Shown here piece by piece: positions 1 through 8,201 of a stretch of DNA of 42,968 nt; position 1 is the first letter of the stretch, and each line of letters begins with the position of its first letter. The stretch is from assembly GCA_964453035.1 (NCBI GenBank), contig CAYVOX010000011.1, forward strand, positions 1 through 42,968. Reading direction: 5' to 3'. The notes under the pieces were generated by a model. It ran no database searches. It was not told the origin of the DNA and saw only the letters and a list, made by a program, of their open reading frames with translations. Position numbers and translations under genes: made by a program. The stretch is from CAYVOX01 sp964453035 (lineage in GTDB: Bacteria; Chloroflexota; Anaerolineae; Anaerolineales; Anaerolineaceae).

Positions 1-13
1 TTCTTCATCATAA

Positions 14-54
14 CGAGATTCTTCGCCTTCGCTGCGCTCAGGCTCAGAATGACA
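14..54. repeat. Possible dispersed repeat fragment
   Basis: The stretch has the form GAGATTCTTCGC ... CTCAGAATGACA with a GC-rich centre (gctgcgctcaggc). It sits outside any gene, just downstream of the metG stop. Short intergenic sequences of this form recur many times in some bacterial and metagenomic genomes. Only one copy is in this window, so its repeat nature is recalled rather than demonstrated. The rest of 1-148 shows no gene and no clear terminator for metG. Confidence 0.3.
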
Positions 55-148
55 AACCTTCTCTTGCTAAGATTCGTGAAGCTGTCAGGTGGCCAGGTTT
101 TTGCCTTTGGGGATCTTTCTCTTTGCATGCTTCTTCCAGCTAAGGCGC

Positions 149-1942
149 TCAGTCCTTGGGCTTACCCAGGCGGGCGCGTTCTTCCTCAACGATTTTCACA
201 TCCAGCTTCTTGAAGAGCGGCGCAGGCTGCTGCAGGGCTGTTCCCGCCGCGATGCGCTGCGCCTCCCATTTGCCGGTAGCGCTTTCACCGTGATAGCGCA
301 GCACGCTGTGCTCGCCCAGGCTGTCGCTGTGCGTCTCAATGCTCTGCGTGCCAAACAGGGGCCGGTCGTATCCCAGAAAGCCGTGTAGCTTCTCACTGGA
401 GAAGGGGATAAAGGGCGCAAGAAGGATCTTAAGAGTGTTGATCGCCTGGATAGCGGTGTAAATGGAGCGGGACGCCGCCTGCCGGTCGGTCTTAATCGCC
501 TGCCACGGAGCCGTCTGGTCGAGGTACTTGTTGACCTCGGTAGCCAGGCGCATGGCTTCTGCCAGCGCCCCGCGCAGGTGCACCGCTTCAAACTCCTGCG
601 CCACGGTGATAAAGCCGTCATCCACCTGCGCTAAAAGCTCCCGGTCGGTCTCGGTCAATTCACCCGGCTCGGGCACTTTCCCCTCAAAATTGCGGTAGGC
701 AAAAGAGAGCACGCGGTTAGCCAGGTTACCCCAGGTTGCGACCAGTTCATCGTTGTTGCGCTTGTAGAAATCATTCCAGTCCCAATCGGTGTCGCGCGAC
801 TCGGGCATGTTAACGGTGAGATAATAACGCAGTGGGTCCGGGTCGTAGCGCTCCAGGAACTCCCTGGCCCACACAGCCCAGTTACGGCTGCCGGAAATCT
901 TCTGTCCCTCCAGGTTGAGGAATTCGTTGGCAGGCACATCGTAAGGCAAAACCAGCGATTCCGCGGTGGTTGAGCCCATTAATTCATCAAAGGTGTCGCC
1001 AGCGCCGATGAGCTGGGCAGGCCAGATGGTGGCGTGGAAGGGGATGTTATCCTTGCCGATGAAGTAATACGTCTTGGAGCGGTTATCTTGCCACCAACGG
1101 CGCCAGGATTCAGGCTCGCCGCGGATGCCAGCCCACTCGATGGTGGCTGAAAGGTAACCAATCACTGCCTCAAACCACACATACAGGCATTTTCCATCCC
1201 AGCCTTCTATGGGTACGGGGATACCCCAGTCGAGGTCGCGGGTGATGGGGCGTCCGCGCAGCGCGTTAGCCTGGATTTGCCCGAGCGACTGGCGCAGCAC
1301 GTTCTGCCGCCAGTAGGATTCGCGCAGCTGAAGAAACTCAACCACTTTCTCCTGCAGTTTTCCCAGGTCCAGGAAGAAATGCTCCGTTTCGCGCAGTTCA
1401 GGCCGCGAGCCGTCCGTTTTCGTGCGCGGGTCAATTAACTGAGTGGGGTCCAGCAGGTTGCCGCATTTATCGCACTGGTCGCTGCGGGCGTTGGTATACC
1501 CGCAGATGTAACAGGTGCCTTCCACGTAGCGGTCGGGCAGGAAGCGCTTTTGCGCGGGTGAGTACCATTGATACTGGCGGTCCTGGTAAAGGAATCCGTT
1601 GAGTTTGAGCGCCATGAACAGCTTCTGCGAGACGTTGAAATGGTTCTCGGTGTGGGTGCTGGTGAAAAGGTCGTAAGTCAGGCCGGTTTTGACGAAAAGA
1701 TCGAGGAAGGAATCGTGAAAGCGCCGGTAAACTTCCAGGGCGGAGCTGTTCTCAGCATCAGCGCGAACGGTGATGGGGGTGCCGTGGGCATCGCTGCCCG
1801 AAACCATGACCACATCGCGGCCCCGCAAGCGCTGGTAACGCGCAAAGATATCCGCAGGCAGGTACGAGCCCGCCAGATTCCCTGCGTGAATTTCGGCGTT
1901 GGCATAAGGCCAGGCAGCACACACAAGTACAGGTTCGGTCAT
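149..1942 (-). CDS. metG: Methionine--tRNA ligase
   Basis: Charges tRNA-Met with methionine in the cytoplasm. The 597-residue protein begins with the class I catalytic fold: an N-terminal YANAEIHAGN segment stands for the HIGH signature, and a QKISGSRNW segment around residue 350 takes the place of KMSKS. Two CxxC pairs (CYIC and CDKC, about residues 142-160) form the zinc knuckle of the four-cysteine MetRS type. The anticodon-binding helical domain occupies the C-terminal third. There is no C-terminal EMAP/Trbp111 domain, so this is the short form of the enzyme. The ATG is preceded by a good Shine-Dalgarno (GAGGTGA on the minus strand). It is the last gene of a co-oriented minus-strand run. 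The interval between it and the aldo/keto reductase contains a sequence gap, so co-transcription with that gene cannot be judged. Confidence 0.97.
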   Translation of the reverse strand: MTEPVLVCAAWPYANAEIHAGNLAGSYLPADIFARYQRLRGRDVVMVSGSDAHGTPITVRADAENSSALEVYRRFHDSFLDLFVKTGLTYDLFTSTHTENHFNVSQKLFMALKLNGFLYQDRQYQWYSPAQKRFLPDRYVEGTCYICGYTNARSDQCDKCGNLLDPTQLIDPRTKTDGSRPELRETEHFFLDLGKLQEKVVEFLQLRESYWRQNVLRQSLGQIQANALRGRPITRDLDWGIPVPIEGWDGKCLYVWFEAVIGYLSATIEWAGIRGEPESWRRWWQDNRSKTYYFIGKDNIPFHATIWPAQLIGAGDTFDELMGSTTAESLVLPYDVPANEFLNLEGQKISGSRNWAVWAREFLERYDPDPLRYYLTVNMPESRDTDWDWNDFYKRNNDELVATWGNLANRVLSFAYRNFEGKVPEPGELTETDRELLAQVDDGFITVAQEFEAVHLRGALAEAMRLATEVNKYLDQTAPWQAIKTDRQAASRSIYTAIQAINTLKILLAPFIPFSSEKLHGFLGYDRPLFGTQSIETHSDSLGEHSVLRYHGESATGKWEAQRIAAGTALQQPAPLFKKLDVKIVEEERARLGKPKD

Positions 1943-1996
1943 GGTTCACCTCTTTTTGTTGAGGCCGGGCATTTCGGCTGCGCCAGGGTCAGGATT

Positions 1997-2056
1997 TTAA
2001 CCTTCTGCTTCTCGGGCGCGAACTTCAACGACAGCCTCAGGATTAGTGTTCCCATT
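1997..2056 (-). other. Possible 3' end of a coding sequence abutting the gap
   Basis: Read leftwards from the gap edge, one minus-strand frame is open for 19 codons. It begins NGNTNPEAVVEV, ends AREAEG, and stops with TAA at 1997-1999. The composition is protein-like, unlike the frame that happens to continue the aldo/keto reductase across the Ns. It could be the true C-terminus of the reductase if the gap length is wrong, or the end of another gene hidden in the gap. It is too short to identify. Confidence 0.3.
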
Positions 2057-2066
2057 NNNNNNNNNN
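2057..2066. other. Assembly gap (10 N)
   Basis: Ten Ns lie between the C-terminal coding part of the aldo/keto reductase and the metG leader. The number may be a placeholder rather than a measured length. The reductase lacks its usual last segment, which must lie in or beyond the gap. Confidence 0.95.
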
Positions 2067-3021
2067 AATTTTCCTGGCTGGCCTGGTTTAGCTCTCCAGT
2101 TTCAGCTTCGCTCAGCGTAAAGCCAACCGCGCCCAGATTATCTTCCAGTTGTTCCGGCGTGCGCGGACCAATGATCGGGCTGGTGACCACCGGGTTTGCC
2201 AGCAACCAGGCCAGCGCCACCTGCGAAACGCTGCGCTCATATTTCCCGCCAATCCGCTCCATCAGGTCCAATAAAGCCCAGTTGCGCTCGCTGAAGTGGC
2301 GAGAGACGTTGCGCAGGCTGCCCACTTCCGTCTGGTCGCGGCGGTATTTGCCGCTCAAAAAGCCTCCACCCAGCGGGCTGTAAGGAATCACGCCGATGCC
2401 GTAGGTTTTGCAAACATCCTGCAATTCCTTTTCAAATTCAGCACGCTTCACCAGGCTGTAATGCGGCTGAAGGCAGTCGAAGCGGGTCAGCCCTTCGCGC
2501 TCAGAAGCCCACAGTGCCTGCATCAACCGCCACGCCGGATAATTGGAGCAGCCGATATAGCGCACTTTGCCCTGCCGCACCAGGTCGCTGAGGGCGGTGA
2601 GGGTTTCTTCAATCGGCACGGCGGGGTCCACTGAGTGGGTCTGGTACAGGTCAATGTAATCTAACTGCAGCCGGCGAAGAGAATCTTCCACTGCCTGCAT
2701 AATGTGCTTGCGCGAGAGACCCTCATCGTTGGGACCGTCGCCCATGCGCCCGCGCACCTTGGTGGCAATCACCAGCTTATCGCGCGCAATTCCGCTTTGC
2801 TTGAGCCACTTTCCGATGATGGTCTCGGAAACGCCCCCGGGATTCCCGGGTACCCAGCGCGAGTACACATCAGCAGTATCAATGAAATTAATGCCGCCAT
2901 CCACCGCAGCGCTCAGGATGCGAAAAGAGAGCGCTTCGTCGGCAGTCCAGCCAAATTGCATGCTGCCCATGCACAACACCGATACTTTAAGGCCCGTTTT
3001 ACCAACCTGTCTGAATTCCAT
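2067..3021 (-). CDS. Aldo/keto reductase, 3' end lost in the gap
   Basis: NADPH-dependent oxidoreductase of the aldo/keto reductase superfamily; the substrate cannot be told from sequence. The visible part is about 318 residues. It opens with MEFRQVGKTGLKVS, the usual AKR first strand, followed by FIDTADVYS with the catalytic Asp and Tyr and by KLVIATKVRGRM with the catalytic Lys. Next come YIDLYQTHSVDP with the catalytic His, GCSNYPAW, and a C-terminal IIGPRTPEQLEDNL cofactor-binding segment. The ATG at 3021 was chosen over an upstream in-frame start because GGAGGA precedes it and the family starts here. It begins 23 bp after the stop of nth. The reading frame reaches the N gap a few codons after SEAETGELNQ. 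Members usually have roughly 15-25 more residues, and the residues read beyond the Ns do not look like that tail. Confidence 0.9.
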
Positions 3022-3044
3022 GGCTTCCTCCAATAGTGAAAAAT

Positions 3045-3713
3045 CTAATTTCCGCTGCCAGAGGGACATATCCCGCGCAGCGGGCAGTGGGGGCAATCTG
3101 GCTTGCGCGCATGGCAAATTTCGCGTCCCAGGCGGATGATATTGAGATGCACCGGGCCGTAATCCTCTGCCGGGAACAACTCCGCAAGGTGGGCATGAGC
3201 CTGCTCTGCGGTCATCGCCGGCGGGCGCAGCCCCAAACGCCCGCTCACCCTGTGGACGTGGGTATCCACCGGGAAGGCTGCCATCCCCAGCGAAAATTGC
3301 AGCACGATAGCGGCGGTTTTTGGCCCCACCCCTTTGAATTTGAGCAACCAGTCACGCGCTTGCTGCTGCGGTAGTTGGCGTAGAAACGTAAGGTCAAGGT
3401 TGCCGCGCTCCTCGGTGATTTGCCGCAGCACAGCCTGGATACGCGTCCCTTTCTGCTGCCCCAATCCCGCCACGCGCACCGCCTCGATAACCTCCTGTGG
3501 GTCGGCATCGCGCACAGCTTCCCAGGTGGGCAGCGCAGCGCGCAGGCGGTTGTACGCCAGGTCTCGATTACGGTCGTTGGTGTTCTGCGAGAGGATGGTT
3601 GAGACCAGTTCATCCAGCGGCTGCAGCGGCTGGCGCCATTCCGGGCGGCCGTAAAAAGCCAGCAAGCGCCGGTTAACTTCGCCAGCGAGAGAAATCAGTG
3701 CGGGGTCAGCCAT
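3045..3713 (-). CDS. nth: Endonuclease III (DNA glycosylase/AP lyase)
   Basis: Base-excision repair enzyme that removes oxidised pyrimidines and cuts the abasic site. The 222-residue length is normal. The helix-hairpin-helix LLKFKGVGPKTAAIVL supplies the catalytic Lys (in GPKTA), and FPVDTHVHRV supplies the catalytic Asp. The C-terminus has the four-cysteine iron-sulfur loop with the exact spacing C-x6-C-x2-C-x5-C (from CHARKPDC to GIC). Both key residues of a bifunctional glycosylase/lyase are therefore present. Its start is 5 bp after the stop of the asparaginase gene, so the two are probably co-transcribed. Confidence 0.95.
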   Translation of the reverse strand: MADPALISLAGEVNRRLLAFYGRPEWRQPLQPLDELVSTILSQNTNDRNRDLAYNRLRAALPTWEAVRDADPQEVIEAVRVAGLGQQKGTRIQAVLRQITEERGNLDLTFLRQLPQQQARDWLLKFKGVGPKTAAIVLQFSLGMAAFPVDTHVHRVSGRLGLRPPAMTAEQAHAHLAELFPAEDYGPVHLNIIRLGREICHARKPDCPHCPLRGICPSGSGN

Positions 3714-3718
3714 TGCGC

Positions 3719-4759
3719 TCAGGCCAGCTTAAAACAGGTGCGAATTTCGCCCACATCCAGTTTGCGCCAGTTTTGGATCTTCCGGTGGTCAAATTCAGCC
3801 AGTGCCTCAGCCTGTGCCGGGGTGAGCACGCCCAACTGCCGTAAAATCTCCAGCGCCATCACCGGGCGCGCCCGGTTTGAAGCATCGCCGTCAGAGATTT
3901 TAAAGGTGATGCCAACACCAGGTTTGCCGGGTCCCAGCACACCCGGCGCAATGCCCAGAGCCTGGTAGCCCTCCGCGCCACCCTTCACCACCACGCTGCC
4001 CCCCATTACCTGCATCAGGCGAGTATCAAACTGGCGCGGACCGGAAATCATATCCGGGTGGGCGGTCATAGCTCTGAAAATCATCCGCAGCGCATCCGCG
4101 CGCCGTTCCGGCAGGTTGATTGGATCCGCTAGGCGGGCAAAAGCAAAGGCGGCATTATACAGCGGCACGGCAAACACAGGCGCGGAGCAGCCGTCGATGC
4201 CCAGCTCCACCTTAAGCGGGTCAATATCGCACATCTGGCAAAACGCCGTCAGGATGCTCTGCTGAATGGGGTGAGCCGGGTTGACGTAATCTTCCTTATC
4301 CAGTTTACGCAGGGTGACGTGAGCCAGCATGCCGGTGTGCTTTCCGGAACAATTATGCCGGTTGGGGGTAGGGCTCAACCCCTGCAGCAGCAGGCGCTTT
4401 GCCGTCTCCGAATCGTACGGCGTGTGAGTACCGCACAGCAAATCCTGCTCGGTGACGCCAATTTTCTGCTGGATGCCGCTCACCACGGCAAAGTGGTCGT
4501 CCGTGCCAGTGTGCGAGGCGCACATGACAGCCAGTTCGCGCAGCGAGAGGTTAAACGCGCCCACGCCGCCCATCTCAACAAACGGCAGTGCCTGGAACGG
4601 CTTGGCCGATGAGCGCAGGAAGGTAGAGGTTTGCGGGTCGCCCACCTGAGCCATCAGTTTCCCGGTCGAATCCACCACAGCCGCTGCGCCAAAATGCACC
4701 GACTCAATCATCGCGCCGCGAGTCACTTCCACAACAGGTTGGTAGTTTTTATAATCCAT
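3719..4759 (-). CDS. Asparaginase of the Asparaginase_II family
   Basis: Predicted L-asparaginase (Pfam Asparaginase_II, the Rhizobium AnsA-like family, unrelated in fold to E. coli AnsA/B). The 346 residues carry family segments FLRSSAKPFQALPFVE, MCASHTGTDDHF, NCSGKHTGML and ELGIDGCSAPVFAVPL. The SxxK-like RSSAK and the Cys/Lys-rich CSGKH segment are the conserved, probably catalytic, sites. There is no signal peptide, so it is cytoplasmic. The ATG at 4759 is preceded by AGAGGA and begins the conserved N-terminus (MDYKNYQPVVEVTRG); the longer in-frame extension overlaps the upstream gene and looks non-coding. It lies 31 bp after the MBL-fold gene and 5 bp before nth. Confidence 0.9.
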   Translation of the reverse strand: MDYKNYQPVVEVTRGAMIESVHFGAAAVVDSTGKLMAQVGDPQTSTFLRSSAKPFQALPFVEMGGVGAFNLSLRELAVMCASHTGTDDHFAVVSGIQQKIGVTEQDLLCGTHTPYDSETAKRLLLQGLSPTPNRHNCSGKHTGMLAHVTLRKLDKEDYVNPAHPIQQSILTAFCQMCDIDPLKVELGIDGCSAPVFAVPLYNAAFAFARLADPINLPERRADALRMIFRAMTAHPDMISGPRQFDTRLMQVMGGSVVVKGGAEGYQALGIAPGVLGPGKPGVGITFKISDGDASNRARPVMALEILRQLGVLTPAQAEALAEFDHRKIQNWRKLDVGEIRTCFKLA

Positions 4760-4790
4760 TGCGTTCCTCTTTAAGGTTGCCTGGTTCGTT

Positions 4791-5651
4791 TTATTCTTCT
4801 GTTGGGTCAATCCCGGCCAGCCGGTAATGGCGCTGGTAATACTGACGCAGCCCCCAGCGCAGGCGTTGCTCATATTGCTGTTTGCGCTGCTGCGGGCAGG
4901 AAATTTCCATCATAAGGCGCGCAATCATCCCTTCGGTGTCATCCGGAGAGGCGGCATTTCCGGCCAGTTCATCCAATCCGGCCTGCACCTTGTTGAGGAA
5001 TGCCAGTTGCTGGCGAGCCGTCTCGTGCGCCACCAGGCCGCCGCGCCCGCTCACCAGGATGTGATTGCTGTACTCCGGCGCAAGCAGGATCTGCAAGCCC
5101 TCAATCCAACCCGCCAGGTCAGAATGAGAAAGGAACGGCGGCTGATCAATCACCACCGCATCGCCAATGAAGATGACCTTTTCAGCCACGAGGACAGCCC
5201 AGATGGCGCCCGCCGCCGGGCCGGGGTGATATTCCAGGCGCAAGGGCTGTGTATCCCAGAATAAATCAAGGTGGCTGGTGAAAGTAATCTCAGGGGGTGC
5301 CCAGCGGATGCTGCCCAGCCCGTTGAATTGCTCCCACTCGGCGCCTGTTTCGTTGCCCTGCGTCTTAAAAGATATCGGGCGGTTGCGGAAGACCTGGGCC
5401 AGTTTTTCATGCCCGACGACGGTGCATTCCATGGCGCGCGTTCCCAACGTCCGATCAAAATGCGCATCCAGGTTCACCAGAAGGCGATCCACACCGCCAC
5501 CCAGGTTTAACAAGGCTGACCGCCAGGAACGGGTATCCTCCTGCCGGAAGGGTGAATCGATGAGGATTAATCCGTGCGTCCAGTTGACTGCTCCAAGGGT
5601 CACCCCGGCATAGCCTGTCTCGATATAAACACGTGGCGCTATTTCTTGCAT
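4791..5651 (-). CDS. Metallo-beta-lactamase-fold protein with degenerate metal site
   Basis: A 286-residue protein with the overall course of an MBL-fold hydrolase: an N-terminal strand pair ending GLILIDSP, a RLLVNLDAHFDRTLG segment where HxHxDH belongs, a YHPGPAAGAIW segment where HTPGHTPG belongs, and FIGDAVV with the bridging Asp (D164). Read against the canonical motifs, the first His is Asp (D62), the fourth position is Arg (R67), the PGH His is Pro, and the last GH is GR (SGRGG). Only H64, D66 and D164 of the usual ligands remain. The role is therefore unknown; it may bind a different metal or be non-catalytic. An AGGAG precedes the ATG. It lies between the histidine kinase and asparaginase genes with short gaps (24 and 31 bp), probably in one operon. 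Confidence 0.8.
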   Translation of the reverse strand: MQEIAPRVYIETGYAGVTLGAVNWTHGLILIDSPFRQEDTRSWRSALLNLGGGVDRLLVNLDAHFDRTLGTRAMECTVVGHEKLAQVFRNRPISFKTQGNETGAEWEQFNGLGSIRWAPPEITFTSHLDLFWDTQPLRLEYHPGPAAGAIWAVLVAEKVIFIGDAVVIDQPPFLSHSDLAGWIEGLQILLAPEYSNHILVSGRGGLVAHETARQQLAFLNKVQAGLDELAGNAASPDDTEGMIARLMMEISCPQQRKQQYEQRLRWGLRQYYQRHYRLAGIDPTEE

Positions 5652-5675
5652 GCTCTCTCCTGATAATTTCGCGGC

Positions 5676-7241
5676 TTAAGATTTGACAGCCGGAACTGTG
5701 AAATAAAATTGGCTGCCCTGGTTGGGTTCGCCTTCTACCCAGATGCATCCACCGTGAGCCTTCACGGCCAGCCGGCAAAATGCCAGCCCCAGCCCCAGCC
5801 CACGCGGAAAACGCTCGGCCTGGAAGCGCGTATATTTTTCAAAAATCACCTCGCGCCATTCCGGCAGGATGCCAATGCCGCTATCAATGACGCTAAAGCG
5901 CACCGTTTCAGCCTCCTTGCTTGCCTCAACACGGATTTTGCCTTTGGCTGGGGTGTACTTGGCGGCATTTTCGAGCAGGTTAATGAGCACCCGCCGGATC
6001 ATATCCTCGTCCGCCCAGATGCGGGGCAGGTTTGCTGCGATGTTGAGGGTGATTTGCTGCTCCTTGCCTTCCAGCGTGGGCTTGACGGCATCCACCGCGT
6101 CTCGCACCAGTTGCTGTACATCCACCTCGCTCTGGTTAGCCAGGTCCTGGTTGGATTCGAGACGGTTGATATCCAGTAGCGAGCTGATCAGGCGCTGCAT
6201 GCGGCTGATGGAACGCTCGGCGATGCTGTAAACCGGCTGGATGGTCTCGAGCGTTTCGGGCGGCAGCATGGCGCGCAGCATATCCAGACTGGAAACCACG
6301 TTGGAAAGCGGCGAGCGCAAATCATGGTAAATCATGGCAGCCAGGTCGTTGCGCAGCGAGTCCAGTTCCTTGCGCTCGCTGATATCTCTAAAAAACCACT
6401 GCAACTGGTCATCCGTTTCGGTTTTCACCTTGCGCACGGTCACCATCACCGGCAGTTGGCGTCCATCCCCGGTGCGCAGGTCGGATTCATAACTGACCAG
6501 CGCTTGAATTTTCAGCTGGCTGTTCTGTTCCCCGAGCAGTTCCTCGGGGGCATTGTGCAGCTCAAAGATGGAACGGTTGACCAGCGCATCTTTTTCATAG
6601 CCGGAGGCCGTCAGTGCCTGGCGATTGGCTTCAAGAATCTTCCCGCTCCAATCTGTGATGAAAATCGGGGCGATGCTGTCTTCGAACAACTCGCGGTACC
6701 GCTGGGTGGCGGCCTGCAGCGAATCGTGCAGGCGGGCATTGTGAACGGCGATCCCGGCCTGGTCTGCGATGGCCTGCAGGAGCATCAGGTGCGATTCGGT
6801 GAAGGTGCCCGGTTTGGGGTGCACCAGGGTGAGAATTCCCACCACCGCTTCGCGGGCAATGAGCGGCACGCAAATAGCGCATTTTGCGCCGCTGCGATCC
6901 TGTTCATCGTCAGGCCGGCGCAGCCAGCGCGTATCACGGCTGGTGTTGGGAATCAGCACGGCTTTCCGTTCCCGCAGCACCCAGCCCGCCATGCCCTGGT
7001 CAAGAATGGCATACAATTCGGAGAGGGTGTAGCGCATCAGTTGCCCTTTGAAGATGATCGCCGCCTGCACAGGGTGCAGATGCTCATCCAGCACAATCAA
7101 CATGCCGCGTTCCGCTCCCACGTTTTTCACCGAAAGGAACAGAACGCGTTTAAGCACGGTGCTGATATCCAGCGCAGTGGTCAATTCGCGGCTGGTGTTA
7201 AGCAGCAACTCGAGGGAAGTCTGGCTTTGATTTTCGGACAT
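5676..7241 (-). CDS. Orphan sensor histidine kinase (GAF-PAS-HisKA-HATPase)
   Basis: A 521-residue soluble sensor kinase. Order: a GAF domain (about residues 10-160), a PAS domain (about 180-290, with the usual FEDSIAPIFITDWSGKILEANRQ), and the HisKA phosphoacceptor helix with the H-box segment AMIYHDLRSPLSNV. The HATPase domain follows, with an N box (LINLLENAAKYTP), G1 (VIDSGIGI) and G2 (RGLGLGLAF). No transmembrane segment is seen, so it senses a cytoplasmic signal. The ATG at 7241 follows AGGAG; an earlier in-frame start would overlap the preceding gene. No response regulator is encoded nearby, so its partner is elsewhere. It starts 8 bp after the acetyltransferase gene. Confidence 0.93.
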   Translation of the reverse strand: MSENQSQTSLELLLNTSRELTTALDISTVLKRVLFLSVKNVGAERGMLIVLDEHLHPVQAAIIFKGQLMRYTLSELYAILDQGMAGWVLRERKAVLIPNTSRDTRWLRRPDDEQDRSGAKCAICVPLIAREAVVGILTLVHPKPGTFTESHLMLLQAIADQAGIAVHNARLHDSLQAATQRYRELFEDSIAPIFITDWSGKILEANRQALTASGYEKDALVNRSIFELHNAPEELLGEQNSQLKIQALVSYESDLRTGDGRQLPVMVTVRKVKTETDDQLQWFFRDISERKELDSLRNDLAAMIYHDLRSPLSNVVSSLDMLRAMLPPETLETIQPVYSIAERSISRMQRLISSLLDINRLESNQDLANQSEVDVQQLVRDAVDAVKPTLEGKEQQITLNIAANLPRIWADEDMIRRVLINLLENAAKYTPAKGKIRVEASKEAETVRFSVIDSGIGILPEWREVIFEKYTRFQAERFPRGLGLGLAFCRLAVKAHGGCIWVEGEPNQGSQFYFTVPAVKS

Positions 7242-7249
7242 TCTCGCTC

Positions 7250-8056
7250 CTAACTGGGCTGGAGGTTCACTGAATGCGCCCGAACTGCGCTGCAGCGTTC
7301 GCAATCCGGTTGATTACATAGAAGGGCAGTTGGGTCACGGCGGATTAGGTCAACAATAAGATGGATCATGGGCTGCATCGGGAAGGCCTGCACGAGAGCG
7401 CCTCCAATTTGCACCTTGCGGTTCAGCGGCTCAAGGTGCAGCGCAGCGGATTCAAACCCATTGGAACAACCCGGCCAACCCGGGCATTCAACAACGCCTT
7501 CGTAGGTCAACGCCCACCGGATGAATTGCTTGCAGCCTGCCATGCGCTCGGCATAGTGCAGGCTGGTGTTGGTAGTGTGGTTAACCCCCAGCAGAATGAC
7601 CCATCCCCCCTGCCGGGCCAGCACCCCCAGCGGGGCCAGCGGCTCGGTGAGGGTTTGCGCTTCCAGCGCTGCACCAACGTTGATGCCCGCAAACGAAAGA
7701 ATCGGGTGGGTTGAGCGCTGCGCGCCGGGCGAACGGCGTAATTTTTCGGCAATTGCGCCCATGCTGGCATCGGCGGGCATATCCATCTTGAAGAACTCCG
7801 CCTGCAGGTTCTGGTTGCGGGCTGCGCCGTAGGTAACCGCGTTACCCGGCGGGCCGGATTCAGGCGTCAACATGGTGCGGTAGGTGAAGGTGGGCATCAT
7901 CAGCGCCGGGCTGGCAGCCAGCAATGCCCCCAGAACAGTTTCAGCCCCACCGCGCACCTCGCCCAATGCGGAAAGCGAAGCATGCGCCATCAGTGGCAGC
8001 TTCGGGTCCAGATCCAATCTGCGTAAACCTGCGCTTAGTTCTCTGAACGAAATCAA
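7250..8056 (-). CDS. AAC(3)-family acetyltransferase
   Basis: Member of the Antibiotic_NAT family (aminoglycoside N(3)-acetyltransferase fold; acetyl-CoA dependent). Family segments are HASLSALGEVRGGAETVL, MMPTFTYRTM, STHPILSFAGIN, and the highly conserved LGVNHTTNTSLHYAE with the catalytic-site His, then PGCSNGFE. The probable start is TTG at 8056, preceded by GGGAG; this gives 268 residues, the normal length. No in-frame ATG is better placed: the ATG at 8075 is in another frame. Many chromosomal members have unknown natural substrates, so aminoglycoside resistance should not be assumed. It begins its own transcript (TATAAT at 8078-8083) and is followed after 8 bp by the histidine kinase gene. 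Confidence 0.85.
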   Translation of the reverse strand: MISFRELSAGLRRLDLDPKLPLMAHASLSALGEVRGGAETVLGALLAASPALMMPTFTYRTMLTPESGPPGNAVTYGAARNQNLQAEFFKMDMPADASMGAIAEKLRRSPGAQRSTHPILSFAGINVGAALEAQTLTEPLAPLGVLARQGGWVILLGVNHTTNTSLHYAERMAGCKQFIRWALTYEGVVECPGWPGCSNGFESAALHLEPLNRKVQIGGALVQAFPMQPMIHLIVDLIRRDPTALLCNQPDCERCSAVRAHSVNLQPS

Positions 8057-8057
8057 G

Positions 8058-8083
8058 ATGCGTCTCCCAACGCATTGATTATA
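8058..8083 (-). promoter_or_regulatory. Promoter -10 and Shine-Dalgarno hairpin of the AAC(3) gene
   Basis: On the minus strand TATAAT (8078-8083) is followed, near the expected transcript start, by ATGCGT-tgggag-ACGCAT (8058-8075). This 6-bp stem puts the GGGAG ribosome-binding site in the loop, directly before the TTG start. The -35 is weak. A stem at the very 5' end with the ribosome site in its loop could stabilise the mRNA or tune translation. This is inference. Confidence 0.45.
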
Positions 8084-8201
8084 AGCAAATCTCGGGCAGA
8101 TGCAAATTAATCCTTGTAGGTTGCATGGTTGTCTGACAAGTTCGGTTAATTCACGCTGGAGATCAGGTGTGCGCATCCACCCTGGAACAGGGTATCACCC
8201 C

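Noticed and set aside
1943..2056. In-frame continuation of the aldo/keto reductase across the Ns (MGTLILRLSLKFAPEKQK...)
   Set aside because: It does not resemble the family's C-terminus and depends on the arbitrary number of Ns; another frame looks more coding.
7250..8056. Acquired aminoglycoside resistance gene
   Set aside because: No transposase, integron or atypical base composition nearby, and it is followed closely by the kinase gene in a housekeeping cluster.
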